A stretch of 55,054 nt of DNA, from the NCBI GenBank assembly GCA_016288205.1, contig JAEEYO010000042.1, positions 1 through 55,054 on the forward strand, given 5' to 3'. Below, in pieces: positions 8,646 through 16,641 of this stretch (the first letter of the stretch is position 1; each line of letters opens with the position of its first letter). A program made the position numbers and the translations under genes. The notes under the pieces are model-generated. The model saw only the letters and a list, made by a program, of their open reading frames with translations, had not been told where the DNA came from and ran no database searches. The DNA is from Treponema sp. GTDB taxonomy: Bacteria > Spirochaetota > Spirochaetia > Treponematales > Treponemataceae.

Positions 8646-9113
8646 GGAACGTTTAACCTGCTTTTAAATTATCGACCCTCAGAGCAAAAACATTAGTCTC
8701 AAGAAAGATTTACCGTCCCATAAGCAAACCAAACGCTGGGAATTATTTGCATTACATAGATTTATAATGCATTTTCCTCAAGAAAAATATGCCGCACACC
8801 CATGTAAAGATTCAAATTAAGGAAAAAATCTCACTCGCCTACCCTATCACGAGCAAAGTTATAGTTTGTCATCAAGTTTTTCTGACAAATTCCCAGGCAA
8901 AATGATTAAAATTTGGGAGTTTGGAAGAACAAACAGGCCTTTTTTCCGCAAAAACTAACTACCGTTAATTAGTTTGACCAAAAAATGATTCCTATCGTTC
9001 GGTTGTATGCCGATCCTAGCTTCTTTTTGCATAACCAAGAGGCTCAAACTTCAAACCCAACGATGGTTTATTTTTTCATGTCAAGAACGACGGGGAACCT
9101 GATTAAAGAAGAA

Positions 9114-9157
9114 AAAACCCATCGATACCGTCAAAAATACCCTGAAAACCCATCGAT
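9114..9157. repeat. Direct repeat AAAACCCATCGAT x2, candidate parS
   Basis: Two 13-bp copies at 9114-9126 and 9145-9157, 31 bp apart (about three helical turns, same face). The second extends into the perfect palindrome CCCATCGATGGG (9149-9160). Placed downstream of parAB, it is a plausible ParB-binding centromere. No canonical chromosomal parS was seen. Confidence 0.4.
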
Positions 9158-9406
9158 GGGATAAATTTCATCTGATTTTTGCATTATTTTTCATAAAAAA
9201 TCGGAAAAATTCGGTGTTTTAGGCGTAAAAAAGCGTCAAATTTCTGATTTTCGCAAATTTCAGGAAAAAATTCACCAGAAAATTCATATGTGGAAAATGC
9301 GTTCAAAACTTTAAACCAATATTACAAAGCACACAATTAATTTTAACACTATTCTTTAAACGTCTAATCAATATCGTGATTGACAAATTTTTCAAAATTT
9401 TTTAAT

Positions 9407-9418
9407 ATAAACTGTTAC
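9407..9418 (+). repeat. Outlying iteron (ATAAACTGTTAC)
   Basis: Single near-consensus copy in the AT-rich region downstream of repA, 5.3 kb from the main cluster. Confidence 0.5.
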
Positions 9419-9643
9419 TATTTCTCCTGTTCTCATTTTTCTCCGCAAAAAATTTTTCGCAAGAGAAAAGTCTCCTCACAAAAAATTTACGTCAGTTTTT
9501 CACGAAAAAAATTAGCCAGCACGCTATGCGTTAAGAAAACAGATAGTTGTATATAAGATATATTGCACACTTTGTAATGAAAAAACAAGCCCAAAAAATG
9601 CCGTTCCCCTCCCCTACTCCGGACAAAATGATGCTGATTTCTC

Positions 9644-9669
9644 AAAAAAAGTCCCGCTCAGAGAGCGGG
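9644..9669 (-). terminator. Intrinsic terminator of parAB
   Basis: Minus-strand hairpin CCCGCT-ctctg-AGCGGG (arms 9669-9664 and 9658-9653) followed by a run of seven T (complement of 9650-9644). The plus strand has a T-run further along (about 9678), so it may also stop plus-strand transcripts. It lies 140 bp downstream of parB. Confidence 0.8.
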
Positions 9670-9809
9670 AATGTTAATTTTTTTTGCGTTCCGTTTTTTC
9701 CTAATGTCAGTAGCAAAAGCTTCCGATAATCAAAGAAACGCTGTAAGCTTTTAAGCGGTTCTCTCTTAGAGTTGAATCGAAAAGCAAGCAGAAGTTTTCT
9801 AGAGAGCTC

Positions 9810-10727
9810 CTATTGTAAAATGGTATACCCTCTTTCGATATAATACTTCTTTATGTCCTCAATCAGAATGGAGGCAAGTTCCTCATCGTAATACCTTCCG
9901 TAATCGATAAAGACTTTGCTTTCCTCAAAATTGATGCGGACGGTATTCGTAAGCGAAAGCTTCTGAAAGCCACCGTTAATGGATGTCTTTTTTGTAACAG
10001 GTCTTGCGCTGTACAATCTGGACACCTCAGTCTTGAAGGCCTCCTTGGTTCCGCCATTCTGCTTCGCCTTTTCGATGGCACTCTCAAACTGCTGCCGTGA
10101 CAATTGGCTCGCTTTCCAAGTATCCCTGGTTGAAGGCTCCTCGGCCAATCCACTCAGCAAGTCCTGATTTTCGGACGCAAAATTATAGGCCGTCAAAGCT
10201 TCGCTAACCCATCCTTTCGTCTTATGCAGTGCCCTGGCAATCTCGGTCTGAGACATACCCAAATCAATGAGCTGAGCAATGTATGCCTCCCTCTCCCTTG
10301 ACGAGAGATTCAGTCTCTGCTCATTTTCAATAGCCTGGGTGATAATCCTGTCTTTTTCGCTTTCGAAATCATCCTCGACAATACACTTTACGGAAGAGAC
10401 ATCCCTTAAAAGACAAGCCTTATATCTTCTGTGGCCAATCTTTACGACATACTTATCGCCTTTCGGAGCGACGATAATCGGCTGAATCTGTCCGTTCTCA
10501 ATTATAGAATCGCCGAGTTCCTCAAGCGAATCATCTGAATATGTATCACGAATATTTTTATCAAGCACGATCTGCTCAATGGGAATATCCACAAGTCCGG
10601 TCTTTTTTTTAGCAGCCTTTGTTTTTTTTGAGGACTCAACGGTCTTCTCATTTTTCTCCTCAGGAACATCAAGATCCAAGGAGAAAGTCTGATGCACATC
10701 CGCAAGCGGCGGTCTTTTTTTTCCCAT
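9810..10727 (-). CDS. parB: ParB-family partition protein
   Basis: 305-aa centromere-binding protein of the ParB/Spo0J/RepB family. A charged Lys-rich N-terminus (1-45) could contact ParA. The ParB N-domain (about 47-135) contains SIIENGQIQPIIVAPKG and the GHRRYKA nucleotide-binding motif (box II, usually GERRxxA; it binds CTP in characterised homologues). A helix-turn-helix follows at about 153-175 (SQTEIARALHKTKGWVSEAL), then a C-terminal dimerisation region. It follows parA after 12 nt on the same strand. Its ribosome-binding site is weak, suggesting translational coupling. It should load at a plasmid centromere (candidate 9114-9160). Confidence 0.92.
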   Translation of the reverse strand: MGKKRPPLADVHQTFSLDLDVPEEKNEKTVESSKKTKAAKKKTGLVDIPIEQIVLDKNIRDTYSDDSLEELGDSIIENGQIQPIIVAPKGDKYVVKIGHRRYKACLLRDVSSVKCIVEDDFESEKDRIITQAIENEQRLNLSSREREAYIAQLIDLGMSQTEIARALHKTKGWVSEALTAYNFASENQDLLSGLAEEPSTRDTWKASQLSRQQFESAIEKAKQNGGTKEAFKTEVSRLYSARPVTKKTSINGGFQKLSLTNTVRINFEESKVFIDYGRYYDEELASILIEDIKKYYIERGYTILQ

Positions 10728-10739
10728 AACGAACCAACC

Positions 10740-11522
10740 TTATTTTACTTTTTCTGCCAAGCGAGCTATAGTCTTACACAGAGGATTGCCTGGCTGATAT
10801 TCCTGCATCGGAAGATGATAAGAGATTGCGCCGGACACAGCCTTGGAATCATGGAACTCAAAAATTTCATACGGAGAGTTCAAAAGCGTCTCCGTCCAAA
10901 ACTTGTGGACCTGTTTCTGATTGTTTCCTTTATTGACCACCAGATATTTGCACTGAGAAACCTTGGCATCATACTGAACCTTCAATTTCTTTATCTGCGT
11001 GTTAAAGTTTGAAAGGCTCTCTATGGCAAAATCCTCGGGCTCAATAATCGGTATTATGTCGCTTGCATTTGAGAGTATTATTTTTTCATAAAATCCAAAC
11101 GATGGAGGCAAATCGAAGAAAACATAATTGAACCCAAGCGACTTGGCATTTTTCACAAGCAGCTTTATAGAGTTGGGGTCATCACGGAATCCACTCTCCA
11201 TATAGGAGCGCAAATCACCGTCATTGCGTCTTGTTCCAAGAACATACAGGCCCTTGCAATTATCAGACTCTCCCCTGCACTCAAAGATGGCGTCCTTGAG
11301 CGATGTCTCTTCCTTCAGGACAGACAGGAAGCTTCTTTCCGCACTTACATGAACAGAATCCTTGTCATACAGATAAGTCAGATTTCCCTGCTGATCGGCG
11401 TCAACTATAAGCACTTTTCCATAGCGGGAAAGCTCATACGAAAGCATCGTGGTTATCGTCGTCTTTCCAACGCCACCTTTCTGCATGAAAACACAAAATG
11501 TTTTGAATTTTCTGTCACCCAT
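10740..11522 (-). CDS. parA: ParA-type partition ATPase
   Basis: 260-aa Walker-type ATPase that moves ParB-bound plasmid copies over the nucleoid. The deviant Walker A is KGGVGKTTITT at about residues 15-25, the A' box is VLIVDADQQGNLT (38-50) and Walker B is YVFFDLPPSFG (about 130). There is no N-terminal DNA-binding extension, so this is a small ParA that relies on a separate regulator or on ParB for autoregulation. Start ATG has GAGG five bases upstream, downstream of a strong promoter. First gene of the parA-parB operon. Confidence 0.93.
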   Translation of the reverse strand: MGDRKFKTFCVFMQKGGVGKTTITTMLSYELSRYGKVLIVDADQQGNLTYLYDKDSVHVSAERSFLSVLKEETSLKDAIFECRGESDNCKGLYVLGTRRNDGDLRSYMESGFRDDPNSIKLLVKNAKSLGFNYVFFDLPPSFGFYEKIILSNASDIIPIIEPEDFAIESLSNFNTQIKKLKVQYDAKVSQCKYLVVNKGNNQKQVHKFWTETLLNSPYEIFEFHDSKAVSGAISYHLPMQEYQPGNPLCKTIARLAEKVK

Positions 11523-11552
11523 AAGTCCTCACATCCCATATCATTTTCTATT

Positions 11553-11581
11553 AGTATACACCTCTATCGGATTATATTCAA
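11553..11581 (-). promoter_or_regulatory. parAB promoter
   Basis: TTGAAT at 11581-11576, 17-bp spacer, TATACT at 11558-11553, about 30 bp upstream of the parA ATG. Confidence 0.8.
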
Positions 11582-11728
11582 TTCTTTTTTACAATAAAAA
11601 TAAAAAAAATATTGTTTTTTCCCATTTTTCTAGATTTTTTTATCATTCCGAACAGTTTTGCTACCTCATGATAATTTTCCCACACGCCCAGAATCCATCA
11701 TCTCATGTACTTCAAGAACCCGTGCAGG

Positions 11729-11740
11729 ACAAACTGTTAC
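11729..11740 (+). repeat. Outlying iteron (full match)
   Basis: ACAAACTGTTAC preceded by CAGG, the same context as the copy at 15019. Confidence 0.6.
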
Positions 11741-11950
11741 CTTCACAACATCCCGAAGTTTAGACTGCTCTTCCATAACAAGAAATTCAAAAACTATTCC
11801 AATCAGATGGCCAGAGAATATTTGCATCCCTCCTGCATTAAACCTAAAGATTCACTGCTTCCATCGGTTTGTTAACCAAACTCATCATCAACTCACTAGT
11901 TCTTAGGCATAGGATTTTTCTCGCAAGGGCATCGGATAAGACTCTGATAG

Positions 11951-11984
11951 AATCACCTCCTCCCCGTTGCTCCGCGCGAATAAA
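11951..11984 (+). repeat. TCCGCRCGAATAAA element, copy 1 (diverged)
   Basis: AATCACC at 11951-11957 followed by CCCCGTTGC and TCCGCGCGAATAAA (11971-11984). Same order of blocks as the copies at 13.7 and 14.3 kb. Confidence 0.55.
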
Positions 11985-12971
11985 AATACCCTTATGGTTT
12001 ATTAATTATATTTCACCTCTTTCACTTTTTTCATTCACAATTCTATTCAATACCTTTTTGGTGAGAGACACTGAAAGGTCACGACAAACATGAACGGACT
12101 CTCCAGGGGTCAAGCATATTTTACTCTATATTTTTATTCGGACCTTCACCGAATTTTTATCACCGGTCTTCATAGTTGAATATTCAAATGTAAAAAGGAA
12201 TAATGTCGGTGATGAAGACGAGAGAAAATTTATGAATAGATAATAAGTTCAAAATCGTTTTCTCTTAGACAAAGAATAACATAAGCTACAAGTTCATCCT
12301 GCAGATCAAACAAAACAATACATATCAAATACAAGAAAAAAACTTTACATCGCATTTTGGACACGATAACTAAAAAATCTCCGTGATAAACTCCAGAAAT
12401 AAATTGCGATAAGCGTGCATTAAAAATCACAAAGAAGAAGAGAGATAATTTTGAATCCGCACGGGAAACAGGACTATGTTTTTTGTGACGGGTACTTCAA
12501 ATTATGATTATGAGTTTTACTCTCCCGGCATTATGTTTCTAATATTATACAAAGAAATCAAAGGACACAATGTCTATGACAGAATTCTTAAGTAAGATAG
12601 AATCCCCACTGCCCGTCTCTTCTTAAATTTCTTCACGGCCTTGATATTTCATTTTTTCCACTGAGTAAAAAATTTGCTTATATGATTTTCTACGCTCATG
12701 AAGAAAAGATGCAGCTTTTCACCCTAAGATTTTTTTGCATCTGATGTGAATGCCGGGGAAATTATACATCCAGTTTTTTTGCTAAAGGATAGTAGATACA
12801 TTGAGAAGCTTGAAATGAAATTTTTGAAGTCCCCCTGCTGACAAAGAAATTGTTGAGGCTATGTCCGAAACAGAAGTGATATTTTCGAAAAGAATTCTTG
12901 GGCCAAGATTTCGTGAGGAAAAAAAATGAATGTCGTGTATGAATATAAAAAGAAGATTCAAGACCTCTTTT

Positions 12972-12983
12972 ACAAACTGTTAC
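12972..12983 (+). repeat. Outlying iteron (full match)
   Basis: ACAAACTGTTAC within the decayed region. Confidence 0.6.
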
Positions 12984-13714
12984 AATATCATTGAGGAGAA
13001 AAAATTTAACTTCTAAATTAGATCTTTAACAGCTATAAGAAACGTGTATTTGCAATTGCTTTCGTTTGCAGAGAGAACATAACTTATCAACCAGATATAC
13101 TTGTTTTAAGTCATCCTTCTAAACATAAAGTTTCTGCTGTATTATTTGATTTCAAAGTAGTAATCAAAATTATGTTCCAGCTGCTCCTCATTAATTATAT
13201 CTGTTCTTATTCACTTCAGTTTAACTTTTCACATATTGCTTTTTCGCATTATATCATTCATAAGTATCATCCGTTCTTACATATTTTTTTACAGAGCTCC
13301 TCGCCCATATTACCTACCGCAACATTTTCAAAAATACTCTGGATATTTTCTTTGGCGTTCAAAGTTTCATTGTAATCAACATTCGGTTCAACATCATGCT
13401 TGGAATGCATTGTATATTTCTTTTCATACCTGTCCAAAATATAGAAAACTTTTTAAAATCTGTGAACTGCGGTATAATTTAATAAACCACAAAAAAGCAT
13501 ACCACATAGGTTTTCGCAAATATGAACAAGTTTAACCCACTATTCAGACAAACGCCGCAACGGAAACGCCTTCTGGATGCAGTTTTTGGCGATGCTGTAT
13601 GTACAGGGAAAATTTCTTTTCCTGTTACTTTGTGAAAACAGAGGAATGTATGATCACTTTTTTTGTTGCGATTTATATCCGCTTTTCTTCATCTGACTTT
13701 TTTAACGCAGGGAT

Positions 13715-13775
13715 TGCGGAAATCACCATATCCCGCCGCAGAGCAACGGGGTATGGTGATTTCCGCACGAATAAA
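13715..13775 (+). repeat. TCCGCACGAATAAA element, copy 2, long hairpin
   Basis: TGCGGAAATCACCATA (13715-13730) is a perfect inverted repeat of 13752-13767. Including a G-T pair and four more pairs the stem is about 21 bp with an 11-nt loop, followed by CACGAATAAA. There is no T-run on either side, so it is not an intrinsic terminator. Confidence 0.7.
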
Positions 13776-13801
13776 AACCATGTTTGATTAGGCAAAGGTA
13801 A

Positions 13802-13822
13802 AAAGTTTGGCGAACAAACTTT
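13802..13822 (+). repeat. 21-bp repeat AAAGTTTGGCGAACAAACTTT, copy A
   Basis: Partly palindromic (AAAGTTTG / CAAACTTT arms). An exact reverse-complement copy lies at 14193-14213. The sequence includes ACAAACT, the first half of the iteron. Confidence 0.75.
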
Positions 13823-14026
13823 ATCGTCTCCATATAAGGCAATAATTTTTTTGAAACATATGATCATAGATAAGATATTAGTGGTGTGATATGAATTTAA
13901 TGTGTTCATATTAAATTTCTTATGTTAAAAAGTAACAAAGAGCAGCCATCAAATATCGCAAGGAAAATTTGATGCTGACGGGATTAGTATTAATGCCTTT
14001 CATGAATCCTACGGATTATGTGCTTA

Positions 14027-14055
14027 TTTATTCGTGCGGAGGGGGTGGTGATTTT
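14027..14055 (-). repeat. TCCGCACGAATAAA element, copy 3 (inverted)
   Basis: Reverse complement carries AAAATCACCAC, then CCTCCGCACGAATAAA, with the loop part deleted. With copy 4 it forms inverted ends around a 341-bp segment (14027-14367), a MITE-like arrangement. Confidence 0.65.
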
Positions 14056-14192
14056 GGAGATGATTTTTTTTACCTTTAATGAATTATATAAAAATACATA
14101 GGAGTATGAGTTCTTGATTATTAGGAAGGAAATTTTAAACTTTAAAAACATTGGTGTTTTATACAACGCGAAGAATATGTCCAGAAGCTTAA

Positions 14193-14213
14193 AAAGTTTG
14201 TTCGCCAAACTTT
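14193..14213 (-). repeat. 21-bp repeat, inverted copy B
   Basis: Exact reverse complement of 13802-13822, inside the segment bounded by element copies 3 and 4. Confidence 0.75.
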
Positions 14214-14311
14214 CCGATGGGGGATAATTGCTGATTACATAAAAAGAATAAATTTTTTTCGTGCAAGAAAGGAATATCAGTTTTTCATAGATTTTGAAGT
14301 TCTTGTGAAAG

Positions 14312-14367
14312 AAAATCACCAACCTCGCCACAGAACAACGGGGTATTAAACCCTCCGCACGAATAAA
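14312..14367 (+). repeat. TCCGCACGAATAAA element, copy 4
   Basis: AAAATCACC, an AACAACGGGGTAT block shared with copy 2, then CCTCCGCACGAATAAA (14354-14367). Confidence 0.65.
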
Positions 14368-14638
14368 TCAGGTTTAAATATTTTCAAAAGGATTTTTTAT
14401 CTAGGAGAGGTACCGTTAAGAAGCAGATAAAACACTCCAGAGAGAACCGTGGTGACAATATGTAGAAGAGGGGGAGGGATGAATGACCTGCAATTTTAAT
14501 GCAAGAAAAAAGCTGATTTTTTTAAATAAAAAACAAGAAATGATATTGAAAATAAAATGCAATAGAATTATAATTAAGAAGGAAGAAGTAAGATATTTAT
14601 ATAAACTTAAAGAATATTGATTTAGTCTTAATAAAGTA

Positions 14639-15164
14639 GTAACACTTTATTCCTGTTTATCCACTTTTCCACTGTGCTATTACTATTTGAATTTATATTG
14701 AATTTCTAATTGAATTCTATAGAAGAAAAAGACATTCTGTTACTTCCTCAAGACGATCTGTTACTGGTTTGTCATTCGGAGGCTGTTTTCAGGGCTTCCG
14801 CTGGGAATATGATCGAGGGCAGACTGTTACTTTTTTCCGGTAGTTTCCACAGGGGGCTGTTCATTATCCGTAACATTCTGTTACCGTTCATGCCTATTCT
14901 GTGGCGAGGGAACAAATTTATATAATATATGAATTTATCACGCGGAAAACAAACTGTTACTAAATTTTTTAGGCTTTCTTCACATAAACTGTTACTATTT
15001 ATCCCCTGAAATGTCAGGACAAACTGTTACCGATGTAATTCATTGTAAAATAAGGAGTTTAATTTTCTCATGGAGTAATTTTCCATTCTCTTGTGAGAAA
15101 GTGTTACTAAATTGATCATTTTTCTTCTATTATATAACGCATTTTCAGCAGAACAAACTGTTAC
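14639..15164 (+). repeat. Iteron cluster, candidate origin of replication
   Basis: Direct repeats with consensus ACAAACTGTTAC. Full copies start at 14949, 15019 and 15153. Near copies ending in CTGTTAC start at 14732, 14753, 14819, 14873 and 14984. A variant AAAGTGTTAC occurs at 15098 and, inverted, at 14639. Start-to-start spacings include 21, 35 and 35 bp. The region is AT-rich and has a DnaA-box-like site at its left end. RepA is the obvious binder. It ends at the SIR2-like gene's stop codon. Confidence 0.75.
14657..14665 (+). promoter_or_regulatory. DnaA-box-like site TTATCCACT
   Basis: 8 of 9 match to the consensus TTATCCACA, directly beside the iteron cluster, as in many iteron plasmid origins. 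Confidence 0.5.
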
Positions 15165-15166
15165 TT

Positions 15167-16516
15167 TTAGTCATCAAGTTTTTCTAGTTCCAGCAGCCGG
15201 CCGGTTTTTCCACAGATGTCGGCGGAGGTTCCGGGGATTATTGTTATGTTGCCCTTTCTCTCACATTCTATTGAGCATCCCTTGACCGACGTTTTGAGCC
15301 AGTTTCCGTTTTTGAAGCTTGGATTTCTCACTGAGCCGTCGAAGAACTCTTTCATTGACCTGAGGTCCGGATTTATGACTATGATTTTCTTGTCATCCCT
15401 TCCGCTCCATCTGAGTATCGCATCGTTGAAGTGTGCGTCGCTGTGGTTGAACGAGTATCCCACCACGATTATTCTGTCGGCGGTGTCCAGTCTTTCCATG
15501 GCGGAATGCCAGGTTCCTATGAGGTCGCTCGCAATGACCGGCTTTATCCTGAACGGAGGCATCATGGAGGGAATGAGGTACCGGTCCTCCCTTGGGCTTA
15601 TCATCGGTATTATGTCGCTTTCAAGTATGTCCGCGGCTGTTTTTCCGGTGCATTTTCCGGCGGAGCAGATGTTCCTGAAAGAGCCGATATCAATCTCGTC
15701 CCTTGTGGAGCAGTCGATGGCTTTCGTCACCGAGCCGTGGAAGTGAATCACGTTGTCCCTTCCCATGAACAGATCCGCCAGGGTGGTGTAGTTCAGCGTT
15801 ACGGCGGGCCAGTCCGGGATGTGTCTGTAGATGCAGTCCCTGTTTTCGGCGCACAGCTCCATCTCTTTTTGCACGAAGAACGTCCACATGGTCCACATCA
15901 GGTAGGTATATCTTCTTCTGTCGGCGCGGCTTCCGTCGTAGAACCCCAGGAAAAGGTCCAGGAGCATGGAGTCCAGGTTGACAAGGGTTTTTGACATCGT
16001 GTGAAGTACCCGGTTCTCCGGCTCATCCAGATAGGAACGCAGGAGGGCGCGAAGGGACTGTGTGTAGAAGTCGTGGAGGCTTGTTTCGGGACAAACTGTT
16101 ACCATTTTTCCAAGCCCGGCATTTTCCAAGAGGTTTACAAGGTCTTTTCTTGAGGAAAGGTCCGTTTTTTCCATGGTTTTTCCCGGCAGTGAGGCTGCGT
16201 CTTCTGTCAGAGTGCGGATGAACGTAGCTTTTGCCGCGTCCTTTTCGTCCGTGAGAGAGGGAATCAATGCGTCCATGCGTGAAATAAGCCTGCCCGTGAC
16301 AGACGGATCCCTTCTTCGCATGAATTTCCTTGCAGCGTCGTCAAGAAGAGAGGCGTATGAGAACGTCCTGAAAGAAAGGGCTTTCCTGAGCATGGAATCT
16401 GCCCTGCGTCCTGTGTCCGTGTCCTGCATGAACCGGTAGACCGCCGCCGCCAGATGGTTTGTCATGGGAAAGGTTCCGGCATCCGATCCCGCTCCGAAGA
16501 CGATTGTTGTTTTCAT
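15167..16516 (-). CDS. SIR2-like NAD-binding protein, possible defence effector
   Basis: 449-aa protein with the signature of the wide SIR2 superfamily: TTIVFGAGSD at the N-terminus (dinucleotide-binding loop), AVTLNYTTLADLF at about 239-250 (position of the TxN(Y)D motif, Asp replaced by Thr), HFHGSV at 258-263 (catalytic HG) and IIVVGYSFNHSDAHF at about 352-367 with a following beta strand. Such proteins are NADases in several anti-phage systems, but a partner domain is not visible and the N-to-T change could affect activity. The start is 6 nt after a TATAAT box, so the mRNA is probably leaderless. It is divergent from the AAA-ATPase-like gene. GC-rich relative to the origin region. Confidence 0.65.
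   Translation of the reverse strand: MKTTIVFGAGSDAGTFPMTNHLAAAVYRFMQDTDTGRRADSMLRKALSFRTFSYASLLDDAARKFMRRRDPSVTGRLISRMDALIPSLTDEKDAAKATFIRTLTEDAASLPGKTMEKTDLSSRKDLVNLLENAGLGKMVTVCPETSLHDFYTQSLRALLRSYLDEPENRVLHTMSKTLVNLDSMLLDLFLGFYDGSRADRRRYTYLMWTMWTFFVQKEMELCAENRDCIYRHIPDWPAVTLNYTTLADLFMGRDNVIHFHGSVTKAIDCSTRDEIDIGSFRNICSAGKCTGKTAADILESDIIPMISPREDRYLIPSMMPPFRIKPVIASDLIGTWHSAMERLDTADRIIVVGYSFNHSDAHFNDAILRWSGRDDKKIIVINPDLRSMKEFFDGSVRNPSFKNGNWLKTSVKGCSIECERKGNITIIPGTSADICGKTGRLLELEKLDD
16091..16102 (+). repeat. Iteron inside the SIR2-like coding sequence
   Basis: Full ACAAACTGTTAC. On the coding strand it supplies codons for residues 138-142 (VTVCP). Confidence 0.6.
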
Positions 16517-16522
16517 GCCTTT

Positions 16523-16551
16523 ATTATATACCCCGGGTCCGTTCCTGTCCA
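16523..16551 (-). promoter_or_regulatory. Promoter of the SIR2-like gene (leaderless)
   Basis: TGGACA at 16551-16546, 17-bp spacer, TATAAT at 16528-16523. The ATG begins 6 nt after the -10 box, at the expected transcription start. No Shine-Dalgarno sequence can fit. Confidence 0.8.
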
Positions 16552-16568
16552 GTTTTTGCTCTGAAATA

Positions 16569-16580
16569 GTAACAGTTTGT
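16569..16580 (-). repeat. Inverted iteron between divergent promoters
   Basis: GTAACAGTTTGT on the plus strand, i.e. a full iteron in reverse orientation. It sits between the -35 boxes of the SIR2-like gene (16546-16551) and the AAA-ATPase-like gene (16607-16612), so RepA binding could affect both. Confidence 0.6.
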
Positions 16581-16606
16581 CTTGAATCGGCCGGTCGAAT
16601 ATGGAA

Positions 16607-16635
16607 TTGAAAAAAAAGCCGCGATGTGATAGAAT
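16607..16635 (+). promoter_or_regulatory. Promoter of the AAA-ATPase-like gene (leaderless)
   Basis: TTGAAA (16607-16612), 17-bp spacer, TAGAAT (16630-16635), then 6 nt to the ATG at 16642. Same geometry as the divergent gene. Confidence 0.8.
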
Positions 16636-16641
16636 CTTTTT

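Larger units (their letters stand above)
8646..9643. other. Non-coding AT-rich region between repA and parB
   Basis: About 1 kb with no credible gene. It contains the CCCATCGAT repeat (9114-9157), a strongly AT-rich stretch (9170-9500) with long A and T runs, and one iteron-like copy at 9407-9418. It may hold the centromere or part of the origin. No repA terminator with a T-tract was found. Confidence 0.5.
11582..14600. other. Decayed low-GC region with repeated hairpins, no intact gene
   Basis: About 3 kb of A+T-rich DNA. Frames are short and interrupted. One minus-strand stretch (13452-13267, about 61 codons without an own start) reads like coding sequence (RYEKKYTMHSKHD, then ENVAVGNMGEEL) but is not recognised. 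The plus strand at 12780-12930 also looks like broken coding sequence. It contains four copies of the TCCGCACGAATAAA hairpin element, two inverted copies of a 21-bp sequence, and iterons at 11729 and 12972. It looks like a graveyard of inserted elements between parAB and the iteron cluster. Confidence 0.55.

Noticed and set aside
9547..9729. 60-aa plus-strand frame
   Set aside because: Runs straight through the parAB terminator hairpin and T-run; no ribosome-binding site.
9990..10010. GTAACAG inside parB as an iteron
   Set aside because: Only the 7-bp core matches; the flanking AGTTTGT part is missing, so chance is likely.
13715..13775. Long hairpin considered as terminator
   Set aside because: No T-run on either strand next to the stem and no gene end nearby.
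13990..14331. 113-aa minus-strand frame
   Set aside because: Spans from one TCCGCACGAATAAA element copy to another and across the 21-bp repeat; low-complexity I/K/F composition and no similarity recognised.
14710..14925. 71-aa plus-strand frame
   Set aside because: Made of successive iterons in the origin cluster; no start signal.
14732..15164. Repeat array considered as CRISPR
   Set aside because: Repeats are only 10-12 bp, spacing is irregular (21-76 bp), no cas genes; fits iterons.
7650..16516. Search for relaxase, integrase or transposase genes in the plasmid core
   Set aside because: None recognised here or elsewhere in the window, so I make no claim of self-transfer.
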